Notes: a model not told the origin generated them from the sequence alone. Numbered from the stretch's first letter, positions 46,930 through 61,498 are shown. The stretch is DNA of 64,000 bases from Anoplolepis gracilipes (GCF_047496725.1 NC_132977.1:11533001-11597000); one strand, 5' to 3'. A program made the numbers and translations.

Positions 46930-49596
46930 CCGAAATTTTGTCAAGTGCTTACGAAGATAATTATGGGAAATTATAATTACCAAGACATTTAATAAGGAAA
47001 ATAATTTTTGCGAATGAAGAGAAAGGTAAATAAACTGAAAAATCTTTCTCTCTGATTTCGAGCAGATTTTATGTCAACAGAAATGTAATTTGACGCTGAG
47101 ATACTTGAAAGTTTGTTACAGCAAATTTTAATTGGACCGATATGAAGAGCAGGTCCCATCAAATGTCAACTAGGATTAAATTAATTTCAGACGCAAATGT
47201 TCTCTTTTTTTTTTTTTTTTTTTTTTTTCCCCGCACGTGGTTTTCGCGTTTCCGTTGTAGGCGCGTCAGAATGAAATTAGGGCTCCCATTCATCGGCGAG
47301 CAGTAATTTTCCCGGCAAATCGCCATAGCTCACACTCAATTATCCGCATCCGCGCAAACCATATTTCTCCGCTCTTAATCTGTTTCCCTTCCCGATCCAT
47401 TTCAGTTCTGATAGCCAAATGAGCGTGTAATAGTCGGCGGTACGCCCTTCTCGTGCGAAGAAACGAAGTAGATATATATATTCTCGATGCACTTTGATAT
47501 GACGTTTAACATTTATCGTTCGTTTATACGCGAGCCTCGTGCAACTAGTCGGTCGCTGTTTCGTGACAGTAAGAATTAATTTGCCGACACGAATTGTCGG
47601 GTCTTAATTGAACAGCGATATTGATTTGTGTGCCGCGTATGACATATAGAGTGGTTTTGGAACCCCTCTATTATATTCCAAGTACTGTTCAGAGCTTATT
47701 GTGTGATAACAAAATATAACGATACAAAATTATTTTTCTCTCTCTATCATGTTTTATTAAAATTCCTCCAAAATTATCTAAAATGAAAATTGTTCTTAAA
47801 ATTAAATTAGAAACACGAGAGGTTTTTTTATTTTATTGTATTGTATTATTATTTTTCAATTCTGCAAAAAGGGAGGAAACTAATTTTGTCAAGTAATTAT
47901 TTAAACTGCTGTTATTTTATAATATTAATTATTTCCTTTTATTTTATTTAATTCTCAAATTTAATAACAACATTACAATTGCTTCCGTATAAAATCATTT
48001 TGCAAATAATCTGCTGGATTGAGCACGCGCTTTGGGGTGTCGAAAAAAATGGGGTTACGTGCAAGCAGGTGCGCGGCCTCGGACGATGTTCCCTCTATAA
48101 TCGTCGGCGATTAAGTTGCAAGAGAGTGGAAATTAGCGTGTAACACGCGGACTTTCCCAGCACGAACGTTCGAAATGCGTGATGCCAAAGCGTTTACATT
48201 ATTTTCGCGAACATCCCTCCTTCTTTTTCTCTCTCTCTTTCTCTCGTGCAGATCTTTTTTAGTCTAATCTGAACAGGTGGTCGCTCCTTTCCAGACTAGG
48301 CTGCATTTTATTATTTCCAAGACTTCCCTCGAGTCCGGATTTATTAAACTGAGGAGAGAGAAAGCGAGAGAAAGAGATAGAGCGGAATTTTGCGTCATGA
48401 GCCGTTATATTGCGGTATCGACCAACCGATTCTTTCGGGCAATTTAAGATATATAAGGTCTACAAAAGCGCATTGTGTAGTACGCGGTATGTACGTAACT
48501 ATGTGCAGGTCGGGAAACGTAAGATTTATCGGATTATGAGAAATGCCGGAATCGTAAGAAAAATGGATTCGATTTGTAGGAAGGCACGTTCGCGTTTTAT
48601 TACTTGTTAAATACGACAAATTAAAGTGTCTTCCATAAATTTTCTATCTAATATGAATAATAATATTTGACTGAAATTTTACTTTCCTTTCCTTTATGTT
48701 ATTCGGAACAGAGTATGCACTTTTCTACTAATCTTCTTTTTTAAGATGTTATGTTAAATCGATTTATCGTAATTGTTTTTTTTATTATTTTTATATTGGC
48801 GTGTGTTAAAAATGATTGCACGAGAAATTTAATTGAGGTTTGTATATTCATAGTCGTCGATCCGGGAGAAATAAAAAATCGCGTTTTTTTAAAATAAATG
48901 TCAAATAAATCAAAGTAAAATAATAGAACATAAACTCGATCTAAAAATATTATTACATTGTGATCGTAATGATGAATGAGCTAATAATATTCGCGAGTGA
49001 AATCGACTGGAAATGGTGATAACATATTACTTTAAAAAGCGTTAGAGAAGCTTTAGGATGGTTACTTGTCCTGCACTTATTATAGTGCTGCCATTTTATC
49101 AAAAAAGTTGATGAAAAGTAGCTCTAGTAAAGACTACAGGATGAAAATTACGCTCTACGAATATATCTTCCTATTCTCTTTTTCTCTCTCTTTTTGTCAC
49201 TCTCTCTCTCTCTCTAGTTTTTTTAGTTTCACTCTTCCTGCAGAGTGGTTCTCCGCACCGTATATAAAATTTTTTTCCTCGTTCTTTTTTTGGACCTTTT
49301 ATTCCTGGAAATGAGGATTTTTGTGTAATGTGCAAGGGTTTTGATATATGTACTCTTTCATGTGTAACATAAAATTGGAAAATCATAATAGTCCATTATA
49401 AGAGGCGATAAAATGCAGCAGGGCACATTAGCACACTTATTAAATTAATTAGAAATGATACTTTTTAATAACATATTTTAATAAAGTAATTTTTACCAAA
49501 TAAGATTATATGTTCAATTTTCGACATTCACGCATATTATAATTAAATCAAAATGATATATTAAATATTATTTTAAACCTGATGATGTTGCAAACA
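40621..49596 (+). other. KChIP intron 1, proximal part
   Basis: No exon is supported in 9 kb. The region is notable for long homopolymers: T runs at about 40739-40766, 45427-45447, 46893-46928 and 47204-47228, and an A run at 43679-43701. TC microsatellites lie at about 42552-42580 and 49198-49216. A GC-richer interval at 42590-42960 has overlapping frames on both strands and may be regulatory. A 157-codon frame at 44868-45341 includes a poly-T run read as phenylalanines and is judged non-coding. Confidence 0.4.
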
Positions 49597-50325
49597 CTCT
49601 CCTCTTTAAAGTACTAAAACGAATTGAAAATTCTTATTTTTTACAAGAGTTCCCGATAGTTCTAATTGAGAGTCGCATATATATATAATTTCGGATCGAT
49701 ATTCCACCAATTAACTTTTAAGCAATTTACGTTTTAATTGCGTATTATGACATTTAGTAAAAATGTGTCGTGCTGATGATTTTCGGCAATTCTAACGATA
49801 GTTCTCGACAGGTCTGCAAGAGTTCTACTGCATTCTTCGTTAAAAATTGTTTAAAAGTTAATTGGTGGAATATCGATTTGAAATTGTAGATATATGTAAA
49901 TCTCAATTAGAACTATCGGAACTCTTGTAAAAAATAAGAATTTTCAATTCGTTTTAATACTTTAGAAAGGAGAGAATGTCGTGTTAAATTCGCGAAGTTA
50001 GCGCGTCATTCTTTATTTTTGATTTTTTTGGTAAGTTGTTGGAATTTTGCCTTGAAATGATGTATAATTATAGAATTGTGGTAGAGAACTAACGAGAACT
50101 CTTAATAAACATCTTGATTTTCGATATTTTCTTGTACTTTAGAGGAGAATGTGCCGTGCTGGAACGTGAAGTTAGCACGTCATTTTTTATTTTCCATGTT
50201 TTTGATATTAAAAATGCGGAACTTTTTTTAATGTTTATCAGAAACTATAGAACTATGAAAAGTGCTACTGAAACTCCTATTATTTTTTTAAAATTAATAA
50301 AATGTCGTGCCAACTTTACAGACAC
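49597..50325. mobile_element. Left-truncated copy of the long foldback element
   Basis: This matches the element at 58748-59821 over its central and right parts. The shared order is AAGTACTAAAACGAATTGAA, TCGACAGGTCTGCAAGAGTT, GAGGAGAATGTGCCGTGCTG and the terminus GCCAACTTTACAGACAC. Most of the left arm (about 350 bp) is missing, so the copy begins inside the inverted repeat at ACTCTCCTCTTTAAAG. One target duplication cannot be checked. No coding capacity. Confidence 0.85.
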
Positions 50326-53300
50326 AATAATTTGTCATTCTATTATATTAAACACATACTTAGCAAGGTGTTAAATAAACTATTATCTTAATATATACAA
50401 GGGAGGTAAGATATATATATATATATATAATATTCGTGGAGATATTTTCACAAGATAAAATATGCATAGCGGAGTCGGATCGCTGCAGGAAGAAGTTTGC
50501 CTTCTGAATATTCCTTTTGATATAAAATTATACAAGCACAGGCTCTTGTCTCCGTTTAATAAGCGGCTTTCCAGCTGAGAATCTCCATCGAACGCGTCGC
50601 TCCAGGAACGTCGTCGCTTTTCGCGCGCGCAATCTAGCTATATCTCCATTTTCCAAGGATGAAATTTCCGCTATTCTTCCGTCGTTTCTAGTTCGTAACT
50701 CCCCGCGACCCAGCGCGCTTTTATGCCCTGACAGCTGTATTTCTGGCAAATACAAATCTTCGTGTGCACAATTGTTACCGGTGCCATACGCGCGCGCCAT
50801 AGCAAATGCACACCGCGCTCCACTTTACCTTTATTCCGAGCCTTTTCCCTTTACGACCTTTCGCGTAAAATCATGCAAATTGCGCTTGTATTATTGCATT
50901 ACGGTTAATTAGACATCCGCGTCTTTCAAGTAAATTGCTAATATTGTCGTAAAATTATATTTTACTACTTTATCCTAATGACAGAATATTTTTTGGATAT
51001 TGGTTATTTTTTTTTTTTTTTTATCAATTTGTAAATAGATTTATTGTATATCGTATACGTAAGACACTTGTTACAGTAGTCTGGATAGACGATATCAAAT
51101 ATAATCAGACATCATAAATATGTATATCGTTAATTTATCTTTAATTTTATTTTTATTAAAATTCTAAAGTTTATTTAATCTGGAAAAGTTACTCATGATA
51201 TAACTTTTTATAAAATTGTGAATGTAGCATTTTGGTGAACAGCAGTAAAAAAAAAGTAGGACAACAGTCCGATATTACACTATTCGTGATTAAGCCGGGA
51301 CTAATTATAATGTGTATGATATTAAAATCATTAGCAACTTTAATTAATATTGTCTTAATTTTGCGTTATTTTTCGCATCTGATTCATTTTTAGATTTTGA
51401 TTGATTTTTAGACTCGATTATTATTACTATATCACACAATATAGCTTTGTCCCCAAGACGCGCAGAGATTAATTCACACCACTAAGGCATCAGACATCTC
51501 GAATGCCATCTATCACCGCGGAAACCTCGGGCCAGGTTGATTTGGCAATCGAGGAACGTGCGAGAAGCGTGCGGTTTCTGTCGCGGTCCATTTTCAGAAG
51601 CGGCGAATAGCAATGCACACTTGGATCGGATCACCGGGGAGAGATTCGTCTTTATTAAAGCGAGGGTGAAAAATGGCTCGTTGAACGAAAATAAAGGGCC
51701 TTCTTACTTGCGCCGACTCTTTCGTGAAAATACGAGAAATTTACGAGTATAATGTTTCTTCTCTCGACCCGTATAATTCCGTTTCCCGCAAATCGATGGT
51801 AGCGCAGAGATTCGTGCATTATGCTAAATATAGATACAAATCCATAATAGATATATATGCGAAAGTTACGGAAATAGTTCAGAAATATGCAGAATGCCAC
51901 TTCCCTTTTCTCGTAATTTTATTTCCAGTATTAAGTATGGATATGGCACGTTTACTTAATCACCACTAAATGTTTATTTTTTTTTTTTTATTTTTGAAAA
52001 GAAAGTAGCTATTATTTCGAAAAAATATCTTACGTGAGAGCCTATTAATTACAAATGAAATAACGGATAAAATCATATATGGTTAATATAGATTTATAAA
52101 CAATCAAAATTAAAATAGTTATTGCTTTTTTCTTCTCTATTAATTTCAAGTAGACTTTTAAAATAATTGCAAATTGGAATTTAAATAACAATCAAACACT
52201 TTGTTTCCTTGGAAGGGAAGATTAAGCAGTTAAAATAATTATAGTTTATTATTTTCAATTTGCTGATGTTGAATATCTCGTAACGATCTATCCGCATATG
52301 TATCGCATACGGAGATGAAAAGATGTAAAGATAGATTTATAACTGTAAATAACCGGATGACGGACTGCAAAGAATGAGAGAATATTCAGTTTCACGAGCG
52401 CAATTAATAAAATACATGTATAGAGTGTAATAACAGGCTATATGTCATCGCGTGTACAATGTTTTTACAAAGTACGAAAAGACCAGTAGTCGACAATTTT
52501 TCCAGGCATGAATATTAATAGACAATTACATATTGTACAATACCGTCAGCTAGATCACGCATATCATTTATGCACGAATATTACACACATAAATGAGAAA
52601 AAAACATAGTAATGAGAGAAAGAGATTGGCTGTCTATATTCATAGTCGGTTAATAATAAGGTAGAAAAAAATTTTCACGGATTCATCACGTAAATTAAAT
52701 TAGAGGGCTTGATTGTGTGTTGTGTGTGAAACAAATTAAATAAGCATGATTTTTCAATAATCTTATTTTATTTTAATATTTTGTTTTAATTGGTAAATAA
52801 ATAATAGAATAATATAGGAGCAGACAGTACTTTATAATCTGTACACATTACCATGTAATTACAGCGATTTTATATACACTAATACGTTATAAAAAATGTA
52901 TAAAGGATGCTATTTGACTGAAAGCATAAAAAAACACATTCGCTAAATTTTATTTGTGCGCAATATTCGCACGTATTCGGATATTGTCCCGATGTTATTT
53001 CAAACGCACAAGCGTACTGTCAATAATGTGCTTTACGATTACAAGTACCAAATATATTTCATTCGTCAGCTTTTCGTTCGTTAATCTTTTTATCTTGAAT
53101 GAACGAGCAAATGAATACGAACGTACATCGAGGGTTGCGTTATTGCAATTTTACAAAGAACTTTGTCAACTTCCACTTTTTCATTTATACGCTCTTTTTC
53201 CGAAACCAAATGAAATATCTTACAAGTATAAGAAATAGTCAAGAAAGAAAAAAAAAAAGTTAAATGACGGCTGAGATCAATTATCGAACGCGAGTCTTTT

Positions 53301-56300
53301 TTTGAGCGCGGAAATCTTTGTTTTCTTTTTTTGCTTTTTTTTCTCTCCATATAAATGCGCTTTTAGCTTCTTCTCGTTATTTTTACGGATTAAGGTGACA
53401 TGTATAATTCAGAGGCATTTCGCGGACTAACGTCCATTATCCGGGCTAACGGAGTGATTTTGTTGGAAAGCCGGATAAAGTCTATCTCGTAAAGGCCGAA
53501 GAGAAACTGATAAAAATGAATTTCTGTACAAAATTATAGCTTACCTTAAATGCTGCATCAGACAGGGAAAGAGGAGGCTTTTTCATTGTAACGCTCTGAT
53601 AATTCGAGCCCTTACGAGTACATATATACTATTATTCGCGCTTGGAAAGGCGAGAGGGAGAGACGAGTGGTTTTAGTTATCGCACACTTTTAATTTTCAA
53701 TATGCTTTTGCGCCAACGTCAAATTAAAATCCTACGAAAGTGCAGAGATAAATTGGAAAATAAAGTGTTACTTTCATTGGTTTTTTAAAAAGATTTAGTT
53801 CATAGAAATAGCATTTATAATTATTCTCAATATCCGTGACTGTCAATTTAAAATTCCATTGAGGTGCAAAAATTAATTGAGTTATTTGTCTTTCGAAAAC
53901 TTGATTTGCGAAAATTTTTTCTTTTTTTTTTTTTTTTTTTTTTTTTTATTACTATTTTATTCACTGCTTCTGATTTCGACAAATTACGATGGTACATATA
54001 TATCATCCGTATTTGTTTACCATGAAACTTTACGCGTTTCCTCGAATTGATAGAACTCCAATTCCAATTTCCTGACGTATCGCGACAAAAGGAAGATTTG
54101 TTGTTGAAATTTTCTTGCGTACAAACTCCTCTCGCGTTACCTTGCGCTTACATCGTGTCGCGTGTTGCTATGGCCGAGAAATTTCAGCAATTTATCCGGG
54201 ACAGAGAGAAGAAGGATGTATCCCGGTCAAAAGGAGCATTTTCCAGCTACGTTCCGATATATTATACCTCTCTCCTCTGTCGCTTTTCCAACGGGGAAAA
54301 CATTATCGCACCTTGTCACGAGGACCAATCGGCTTTAATGACTTTAACAGTTGGAAGGAAACGCCGGGTTTACGAGATTGCCTAGCAATCGCATTGTAAC
54401 GCTTTTATGAAGAATTAAGGCCAATTGTATGCGTGCGTTGGCGGTGGTGATGATGGTGGTATAGAGGGTGACTATCCCTATTTCACATCTAACCCAGATA
54501 CCGAACACCGCGCGCGCTGGCATCCCCCCCGGTATACAGCCTCGGTTTATGCCGAGATTTACGACGTGTCTCGTTTGTAAAACATTTCTCCCGCGTGAAA
54601 CTTGTGTTTTATCGGTTTTACGTACATATGTGCATATACAGATATATTCGGCCGCAATTTTTGGTAAAGCTCACGCCGAGATAATAGATTGCGAAAAGAG
54701 TCAAAGACCTTTTTGTATGAAAAAAAAAAAAAAAAAAAAAAAAACTTTCATATTTATACGAGTAAATTCGAAAAGATGCAAAGGTGCAAAATATGCACGT
54801 GCGTAATATTTTTTATATTGAAAATATAAAATACTCTATTACGGAGAATATTTTCGATTTTCCTCTACACCATCGTAATATTGATGTCGGTGAAAAAAAG
54901 TTCTGAGTTACTGTACGATATAACGTTTCGTTTATCAACGCCGTTATCGCGATCTTTAATCTATACAGGTAGTGTTTTGTCAATACATCAGAATTTAATG
55001 ACATATTTCTTGGGCAATTTAAAATCGATTTTTCCTATATATAAATTGTCAAGGGACGTTATTATTTTTCGCGATTTATAACATATTTCATGTTTATAAA
55101 ATGTATAAAATATATTATGTATATATTTTATATATTTTACAAGTCTTTTAATATTTACATATTTTATATAATCTGCTTTTATATATCCGCTTTATGTATT
55201 TTATAAGTCTTCAAATTTTGTGTTGTGTATAAATTTTGTGAAGTATATAATTTTGGGAAGTATGCATATAAAGTTTATTTAAAATTGAATAAAGAATATG
55301 ATTTTTAGTTGCTTCTCTTTAAAGATTAGTTTGAAGCAATTCTTATTTTTAATTATTGCTTGCGCTTAATGAATTATCAGTAGCATTTTCGATAAATTGA
55401 TTTTAAATTTCGCGAAAAAAACTGTTATCAAATATTAATAATATACGAGACGGGACATCCTGTATATACATACATATAGCAGTAAAAGAATTTCCGTCTG
55501 TTGCAATTACTAATTTCCGGTGAAACCAAGACAGCTTGGCGTGGAATGTGGTGTATGCATAAAGTTTCGCACATGGCTCTCGGCACAGTTTACATGCTTT
55601 ATCTTTACCTTATTTCACAATGAAACGTCATAAATGCAGTTTTAATGTCCGTCTTTATTCATCCGTCCGATATCAAAAATTAAAAAAATTAAACTAATAA
55701 AAAAAATTGAATTCTAAAAGGTAGGCGAGGTTTAGATAATGGGTCAAATCCACATTCAAATGGAGAAATTTTTTTCTCGGTTTGTGACTAATTTAGATGA
55801 GATAAATAAATAAATTAATAAGATTAGAGTTGATAAGATGGTGAGAAGCATAATTATGCAAATAAAGGATATAATTATTTATATTAAAATTTTATTAATT
55901 TTTTAAGTTGGAAATTAAATGTAATATTATATACTATATACATTAAGTATATTACAAATAATAGTATGAGTTTGATTTATTTTAAGAATAAAATTAATAT
56001 CTTCATCAATAGATAGAAACGTATAGAAATTCTGTCTTGAAGAAAAAAGATGTAAAAAAAAAAAAAAGAAAAAAGAAAAAAGAAAAAAAGAAATACTTTA
56101 GACAAAGAAACGCACGTTGGGGGACGCGTTATTTGCATTCATCAGCCGCATTCTCGTTTCCCTAGATTTCGCGTAGAATTGTTTTACCCGTTACATTATA
56201 ATCCCGTGTACATTTCAATCCTCGTGAACAGGAGGAAAGAGTACGATCGAAAATCGCGCGGTCATGTTTGCACCGGCTATAAATGTAATCGTTGCTTGCG

Positions 56301-58738
56301 TGCGCCAACATCTCTCTCGTCGTGATGGATGACTTTCTGATGAACGTCCGGACTGAAAAACAATTCCCGGCCGCGCATATTCATTAGGACGATCTGCACC
56401 GGCGCGATCCATTTTCATCCAAAGTTGATTTTAATCGCGGCAGATTCGAATCGATTGGAAGGTAATGAGATGGGAACGAAGGGCGAAGGTCAGCGGCGGT
56501 GCCATATCGGAAATGAGGCTTTGTACATAAATTTTGTGAATTATGATTGATTCGATTTGAAGCTCGTGCTTCGATAAACGACACGCGATATCGATATGTT
56601 ACACATCTTCTTGCTTCGCTAACACGGCTTAAAATATGTTGAGCATATTCATCGTATTGATTATCTTTCTACGAGAATAAACCGCTCTATTTTTCTCATT
56701 TGTTTTATATCAACGAACGCATCCATGAAAAGTCATGTAGACTCGTACGTGAGTTTTCTGCCTTTTTAAATTTCCGTCATGTTTTTAGCGCTCGAGAAAA
56801 ATAAGCATCTTTGCCGAAGCATCATTGCTCGCGAGCGCTCTATTTACCCTGTGTAAGCATTTTCTTTATAGTCTACCACTTTATTCAGACTACGAAACAT
56901 TTTCTCGATCATTTGCCATTATTTTATTATTTTATATATAAAGAAAGTAGAACAATGCATTTACGATACCGTGGATTGCGATTTATTATTATCGAGAGGA
57001 GGGACGCAAAATATTATACATGCGTGCGCTTACAAAAAACTCGTTCACATTTGCAGAAATTAATTATACGATAAACTCATCTTATTCGCAATTATGCACG
57101 ATTTTGTTATCGATTGCCGACGCGATTGGATTCGTTATTGATTTCAATTTAATTACATAGATAGAATCTTCTTTATGTTTATTCGCTTTATGCATATGTG
57201 TACCGCGTTGACTGTCATTAAACGCTCACATTTTATCGCACAGTGGCTATATAGTTACAGAGTAAATATTTGCTCTTGCTCAAACAGTTAACAATGAACT
57301 AAAGGATTAACCTAATAAAATAGGTCACACGCGTGCTTAGTATATGAAAGTTGAATTTGACTATACAAATTTGGCAAGTATTTTCGAGCGTAATGAAACA
57401 AGAATTACAAGAATTAAATTGTAATTGCTAATATTAGGAGAAAAAAAAAAAAGAAGATTAGCATCACGTATATTATTTTCTATCACAAAATCAATATTTG
57501 TCAAATGTGTATACGAGATATCGAATATATTAATTATAAAGAGTATATATATTCTATAATTGCCTAAGTGTGTATTTCTCAATTTAACTGCGAATTATTA
57601 TATTAATTATGTATTTACACATTTGCTAGCTTTCATTTATATTTTATCAATGCATTCTCATTAGTGACAATAATTTCGTGTGAAATTCATCTCTACTACT
57701 AGCGATATAATAAATAATTAAAGCACAAGGACTGATTTACCTGCCTAATTAACCGTACGTTTAATGAATGCTCTCCGTGCCCATGTATAGCTCTCGCTTA
57801 TGTAGCACGGAATGTGAAAATAAACGTTGAGTGCCCAGAGGAGGTCTTGTCAGCGTGTTTCAATTCTAAGAGAGAGAGAGAGAGAGAGAAAGCGAGAGAT
57901 ATTCGATTTATTACCTTTTATGTACACGAATTCTGAAGACAGCTTAGAAAGAAAACATGGCAGGAGAAAGATGGCCTATCGAAACAGCCAATTAAAGTCA
58001 TCGAAAAAGAAAAAAAATACTAAAAGAGAAAGGAAAACGCGAAAGAAACTTGCGGGAAACAGGAAAACAAAGAGAAAGGCTTACGGAGAATCTCACATGG
58101 GATGCGAGAGAAAGCGAGATGAAAGATAATTCTAATGAGAGAAGGTGAGAGAAAAAGAGAGATGAAAAAAGATGGCTGCAGATAGGAAAGGTAAGACCAG
58201 TAAAGGACAGTTAGAAGCAGACATACAGAAAGAAGGAGAGAGAGAGAGAGCGAGGGAGGGTGGATGCTGAGCTGTATCGATCCCTCCTCTCCTCCGTCTG
58301 TGACGTCACTGACGTACCCCACCAGCGGTGGTGATGATACGCTTGTCCTTCGATCACAGGCGACAGACTTAACTTTAGAGTCATTCATTCAGCGGCTTCG
58401 TCAGTGATATTTATTTAGGCGAGCGGTCACGTGGCATCTATCGTCGGACACATTGTATATACTTTCCTTCACTTTCTCTCACACAACTGGCGATGCGAAC
58501 CTGCTGCCTGTCGCTCATCAGTACATAGATATACATATACGACCGATCAGCTGATATTATCTTGATGCAACTGACCGTTTAATATCATCGCTTTAAACAT
58601 AACGATATCGTGTAACTGACATTTCTGATCTCATTTTTTATCGTTCCGACATTTATTGCATTAATATTTTTACAACTCACTTGTTGTTAAAATCAACAAC
58701 TATTATCTTTCATCATGTCTATCGATTAATGTGATCTT
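50326..58738 (+). other. KChIP intron 1, middle part
   Basis: No exon is supported. It contains poly-T (about 51008-51022, 53921-53948) and poly-A (54721-54744) tracts and an AG-rich stretch at 57870-58260. A lone transposon end GGGACATCCTGTATA sits at about 55452-55466 and matches the CAGGGTGTCCC terminus of the local MITE family. Several open frames in GC-balanced patches (50528-50800 minus, 54047-54385 plus) show no domain and lack convincing splice sites. Confidence 0.4.
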
Positions 58739-58747
58739 AAGTTTTAT

Positions 58748-59821
58748 GTGTCTGTGAAGTTGGCACGACATTTTATTAATTTAAAAAAAATAATAGCAGT
58801 TCAAGTAGCACTTTCCATAGTTCTACAGTTCCTGATAAACATTAAAAAAAGTTCCGCATTTTTAATATCAAAAATATCGAAAATAAAAAATGACGTGCTA
58901 ACTTCACGTTCCAGCACGGCACATCCTCCTCTAAAGTACAAGAAAATATCGAAAATCAAGATGTTTATTAAGAATTCTCGTTAGTTCTCTACCAATTCGA
59001 TAATTATATATCATTTTAAGACAAAATTCCAACAAATTACCAAAAAAATCAAAAATAAAGAATGACGCGCTAACTTCGCGAATTTAACACGACATTCTCT
59101 CCTTTCTAAAGTACTAAAACGAATTGAAAATTCTTATTTTTTACAAGAGTTCCGATAGTTCTAATTGAGATTTACATATATCTACAATTTTAAATCGATA
59201 TTCCACCAATTAACTTTTAAACAATTTTTAACGAAGAATGCAGTAGAACTCTTGCAGACCTGTCGAGAACTATCGTTAGAATTGCCGAAAATCATCAGCA
59301 CGACACATTTTTACTAAATGTCATAATACGCAATTAAAACGTAAATTGTTTAAAAGTTAATTGGTGGAATATCGATCCGAAATTATATATATATGCGACT
59401 CTCAATTAGAACTATCGGGAACTCTTGTAAAAAATAAGAATTTTCAATTCGTTTTAGTACTTTAGAGAGGAGAGTGTCGTGCTAAATTCGCAAAGTTAGC
59501 GCGTTATTCTTTATTTTTGATTTGTTTGGTAATTTGTTGGAATTTTGCCTTGAAATGATATATAATTATAGAATTGATACAGAACTAACGAGAACTCTTA
59601 ATAAACATCTTGATTTTCGATGTTTTCTTGTACTTTAGAGGAGGATGTGCCGTGCTGAAACGTGAAGTTAGCACGTGATTTTTTATTTTCGATATTTTTG
59701 ATATTAAAAATGCGGAACTTTTTTTAATATTTATCAGGAACTGTAGAACTATGAAAAGTGCTACTGAAATTGCCATTATTTTTTAAAAATTAATACAATG
59801 CCGCGCCAACTTCACAGACAC
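58748..59821. mobile_element. Long foldback element, 1,074 bp, 9-bp target duplication
   Basis: A perfect 9-bp direct repeat AAGTTTTAT flanks the element (58739-58747 and 59822-59830). Ends are GTGTCTGTGAAGTTGGCACG and its inverse CGCGCCAACTTCACAGACAC. Each arm runs several hundred bases, and both encode the same meaningless peptide (..FLINIKKSSAFLISKISKIK..) on opposite strands. A short unmatched centre contains TGCAGACCTGTCGAGAACTA. A 9-bp duplication with long inverted arms is typical of Mutator-like (MULE) foldback elements; that family assignment is inference. No transposase is present. Confidence 0.9.
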
Positions 59822-59830
59822 AAGTTTTAT

Positions 59831-60540
59831 TTACCGCTGAGAATAAGGATTTTTTTAAATTTCAGATTAATCAATACAACGATGTGTAATGTTGGAATTT
59901 GCAAATTCAAGGGAATCCGCGCATTCTTCACATTTTATTGTATTCCGAATTTTCAAATTTACACTTAACGAGAATCCGATAAAGAGGATATTCGATAAAA
60001 TTTTGTGGTAGATAAAGTATATAGTCTGTCTAAAATATTGGATGCTTGGAAATATAATATAACATATAAAAACATGGTCGCAACATATTATTTCAACAGT
60101 CAATTAGTTTCTCGTTGAAAATTCTTAGTACTAAAATCCCTTGAAAATAGTTGAAAGCATCGATATTATTTTAGCGTGTCCGTAATGTCCGAGTTGAAGA
60201 TTGAAGTAAAATTTATTAGAATTATCTTGCTTCAATTTCTGTTCTCTAGATTGCCTACAAGTCGGATTGTCTTGCTCACACACGACCGAGGAGATTTAGC
60301 TATTAATTTCAATTGTAGTGTAATACGAATCTTACACGAGATTAAAATTAAATTGCGCATCTCGCAGGAGTAATATTCGTCGATGAAAGTACTGATACCA
60401 TCAACACGCGATGACGAAGAAGCAAGCGATGGTGCATATATCGATTCGATGTATAAAATGGTTGCTCGAGAGATACACAGGCTGCGCAAATTCTGTTAAA
60501 TTTGTGGCCTTATCGGCTATTAACTTTGTATATATATCGT
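59831..60540 (+). other. KChIP intron 1, short interval between foldbacks
   Basis: No gene is supported. Overlapping short frames occur on both strands with no splice signal or domain. Confidence 0.35.
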
Positions 60541-60542
60541 GA

Positions 60543-60545
<3 letters not shown>

Positions 60546-60611
<66 letters not shown>
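60546..60611. repeat. (TA)n microsatellite
   Basis: About 33 TA units directly before the 876-bp foldback element. TA targets are what a Tc1/mariner-type element would use. Confidence 0.95.
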
Positions 60612-60617
<6 letters not shown>

Positions 60618-60622
60618 ATGTA

Positions 60623-61498
60623 CAGGGTGTTCTATTTTAATTCCTCCAGTGAAATATCTCGAAAAATATGGAAAATTCGAAAAATCGTTTCAGACAAAAG
60701 TTGTATGGTTTCTAGGGGGACATAAGATGGTGCCATTAGTTTGACCTTGAAGAGTCACATAAAAGTCACGTGAAGGTCATCCATTTTGAATTTCTTAAAT
60801 GGAACACCCTATATATTTTTGCATATTCTTGTAGCTTATCTTGAGAGCTTTCCAAAACACTATGATAAAATGTTTTTTCATTAAACACTTTTCCAGTTAT
60901 AAGGCTTCAAAGTTGCAATATTTTGACATAAAATATAAGATATCTCGTAAAATATTCATTTTTCGATTATCTTACCCTAATACTTATATGCACAGAATAA
61001 CGAGACAAATCAATTGGCGTAATTAAAACACATAATTATGTTAAAGTAAAAATGTGTAACTGCTAGTTGCAAATTCAGATTTTTTCTTAAAGATAACCAT
61101 GTGTTTTCTTTACACCAATTGATTCGTCTCATTATTCTGTGCATAAAAATATTAGGGTAAGATAATCGAGAAATGAATTTTTTACGAGATATCTTGTATT
61201 TTATGTCAAAATGTTGCAACTTTGAAGCCTTATAACTCGAAAAGTGTTTAATGAAAAAACATTTTATCAAGGTGTTTTTCAAGGAAAGCTCTCGAAGTCA
61301 GCTACAAGAATATGTAACAAAAAATAGGGGGTGCCATTTAAAAAAATTGAGGTGACCTTTACGTGACTCTTCAAGGTCAGACCAATGGTACCATCTTATG
61401 GCCCCCTCGAAACCATACAACTTTTGTCGGAAACATTTTTCTCTCCCAGGCTTGATTTTCGAGATATTCAACTGGAGGAATTAAAATGGGACACCCTG
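60623..61498. mobile_element. Foldback element, 876 bp, CAGGGTGT ends
   Basis: TA flanks both ends (60621-60622, 61499-61500). The left end CAGGGTGTTCTATTTTAATT is the inverse of AATTAAAATGGGACACCCTG at the right. The arms (about 60623-61021 and 61112-61498) are alike throughout and encode the same peptide on opposite strands (IKCFFIKHFSSYKASKLQ), which shows the inversion clearly. The centre is only about 90 bp. Ends match the 112-bp MITE at 13.9 kb. No transposase is present. TA targets and the ends suggest a Tc1/mariner relative. Confidence 0.9.

Noticed and set aside
58748..58984. Frames on both arms of the foldback element (also 59585-59776, 60841-61026, 61010-61282)
   Set aside because: They encode the same lysine-rich peptide on opposite strands only because the arms are inverse copies. 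No transposase features.
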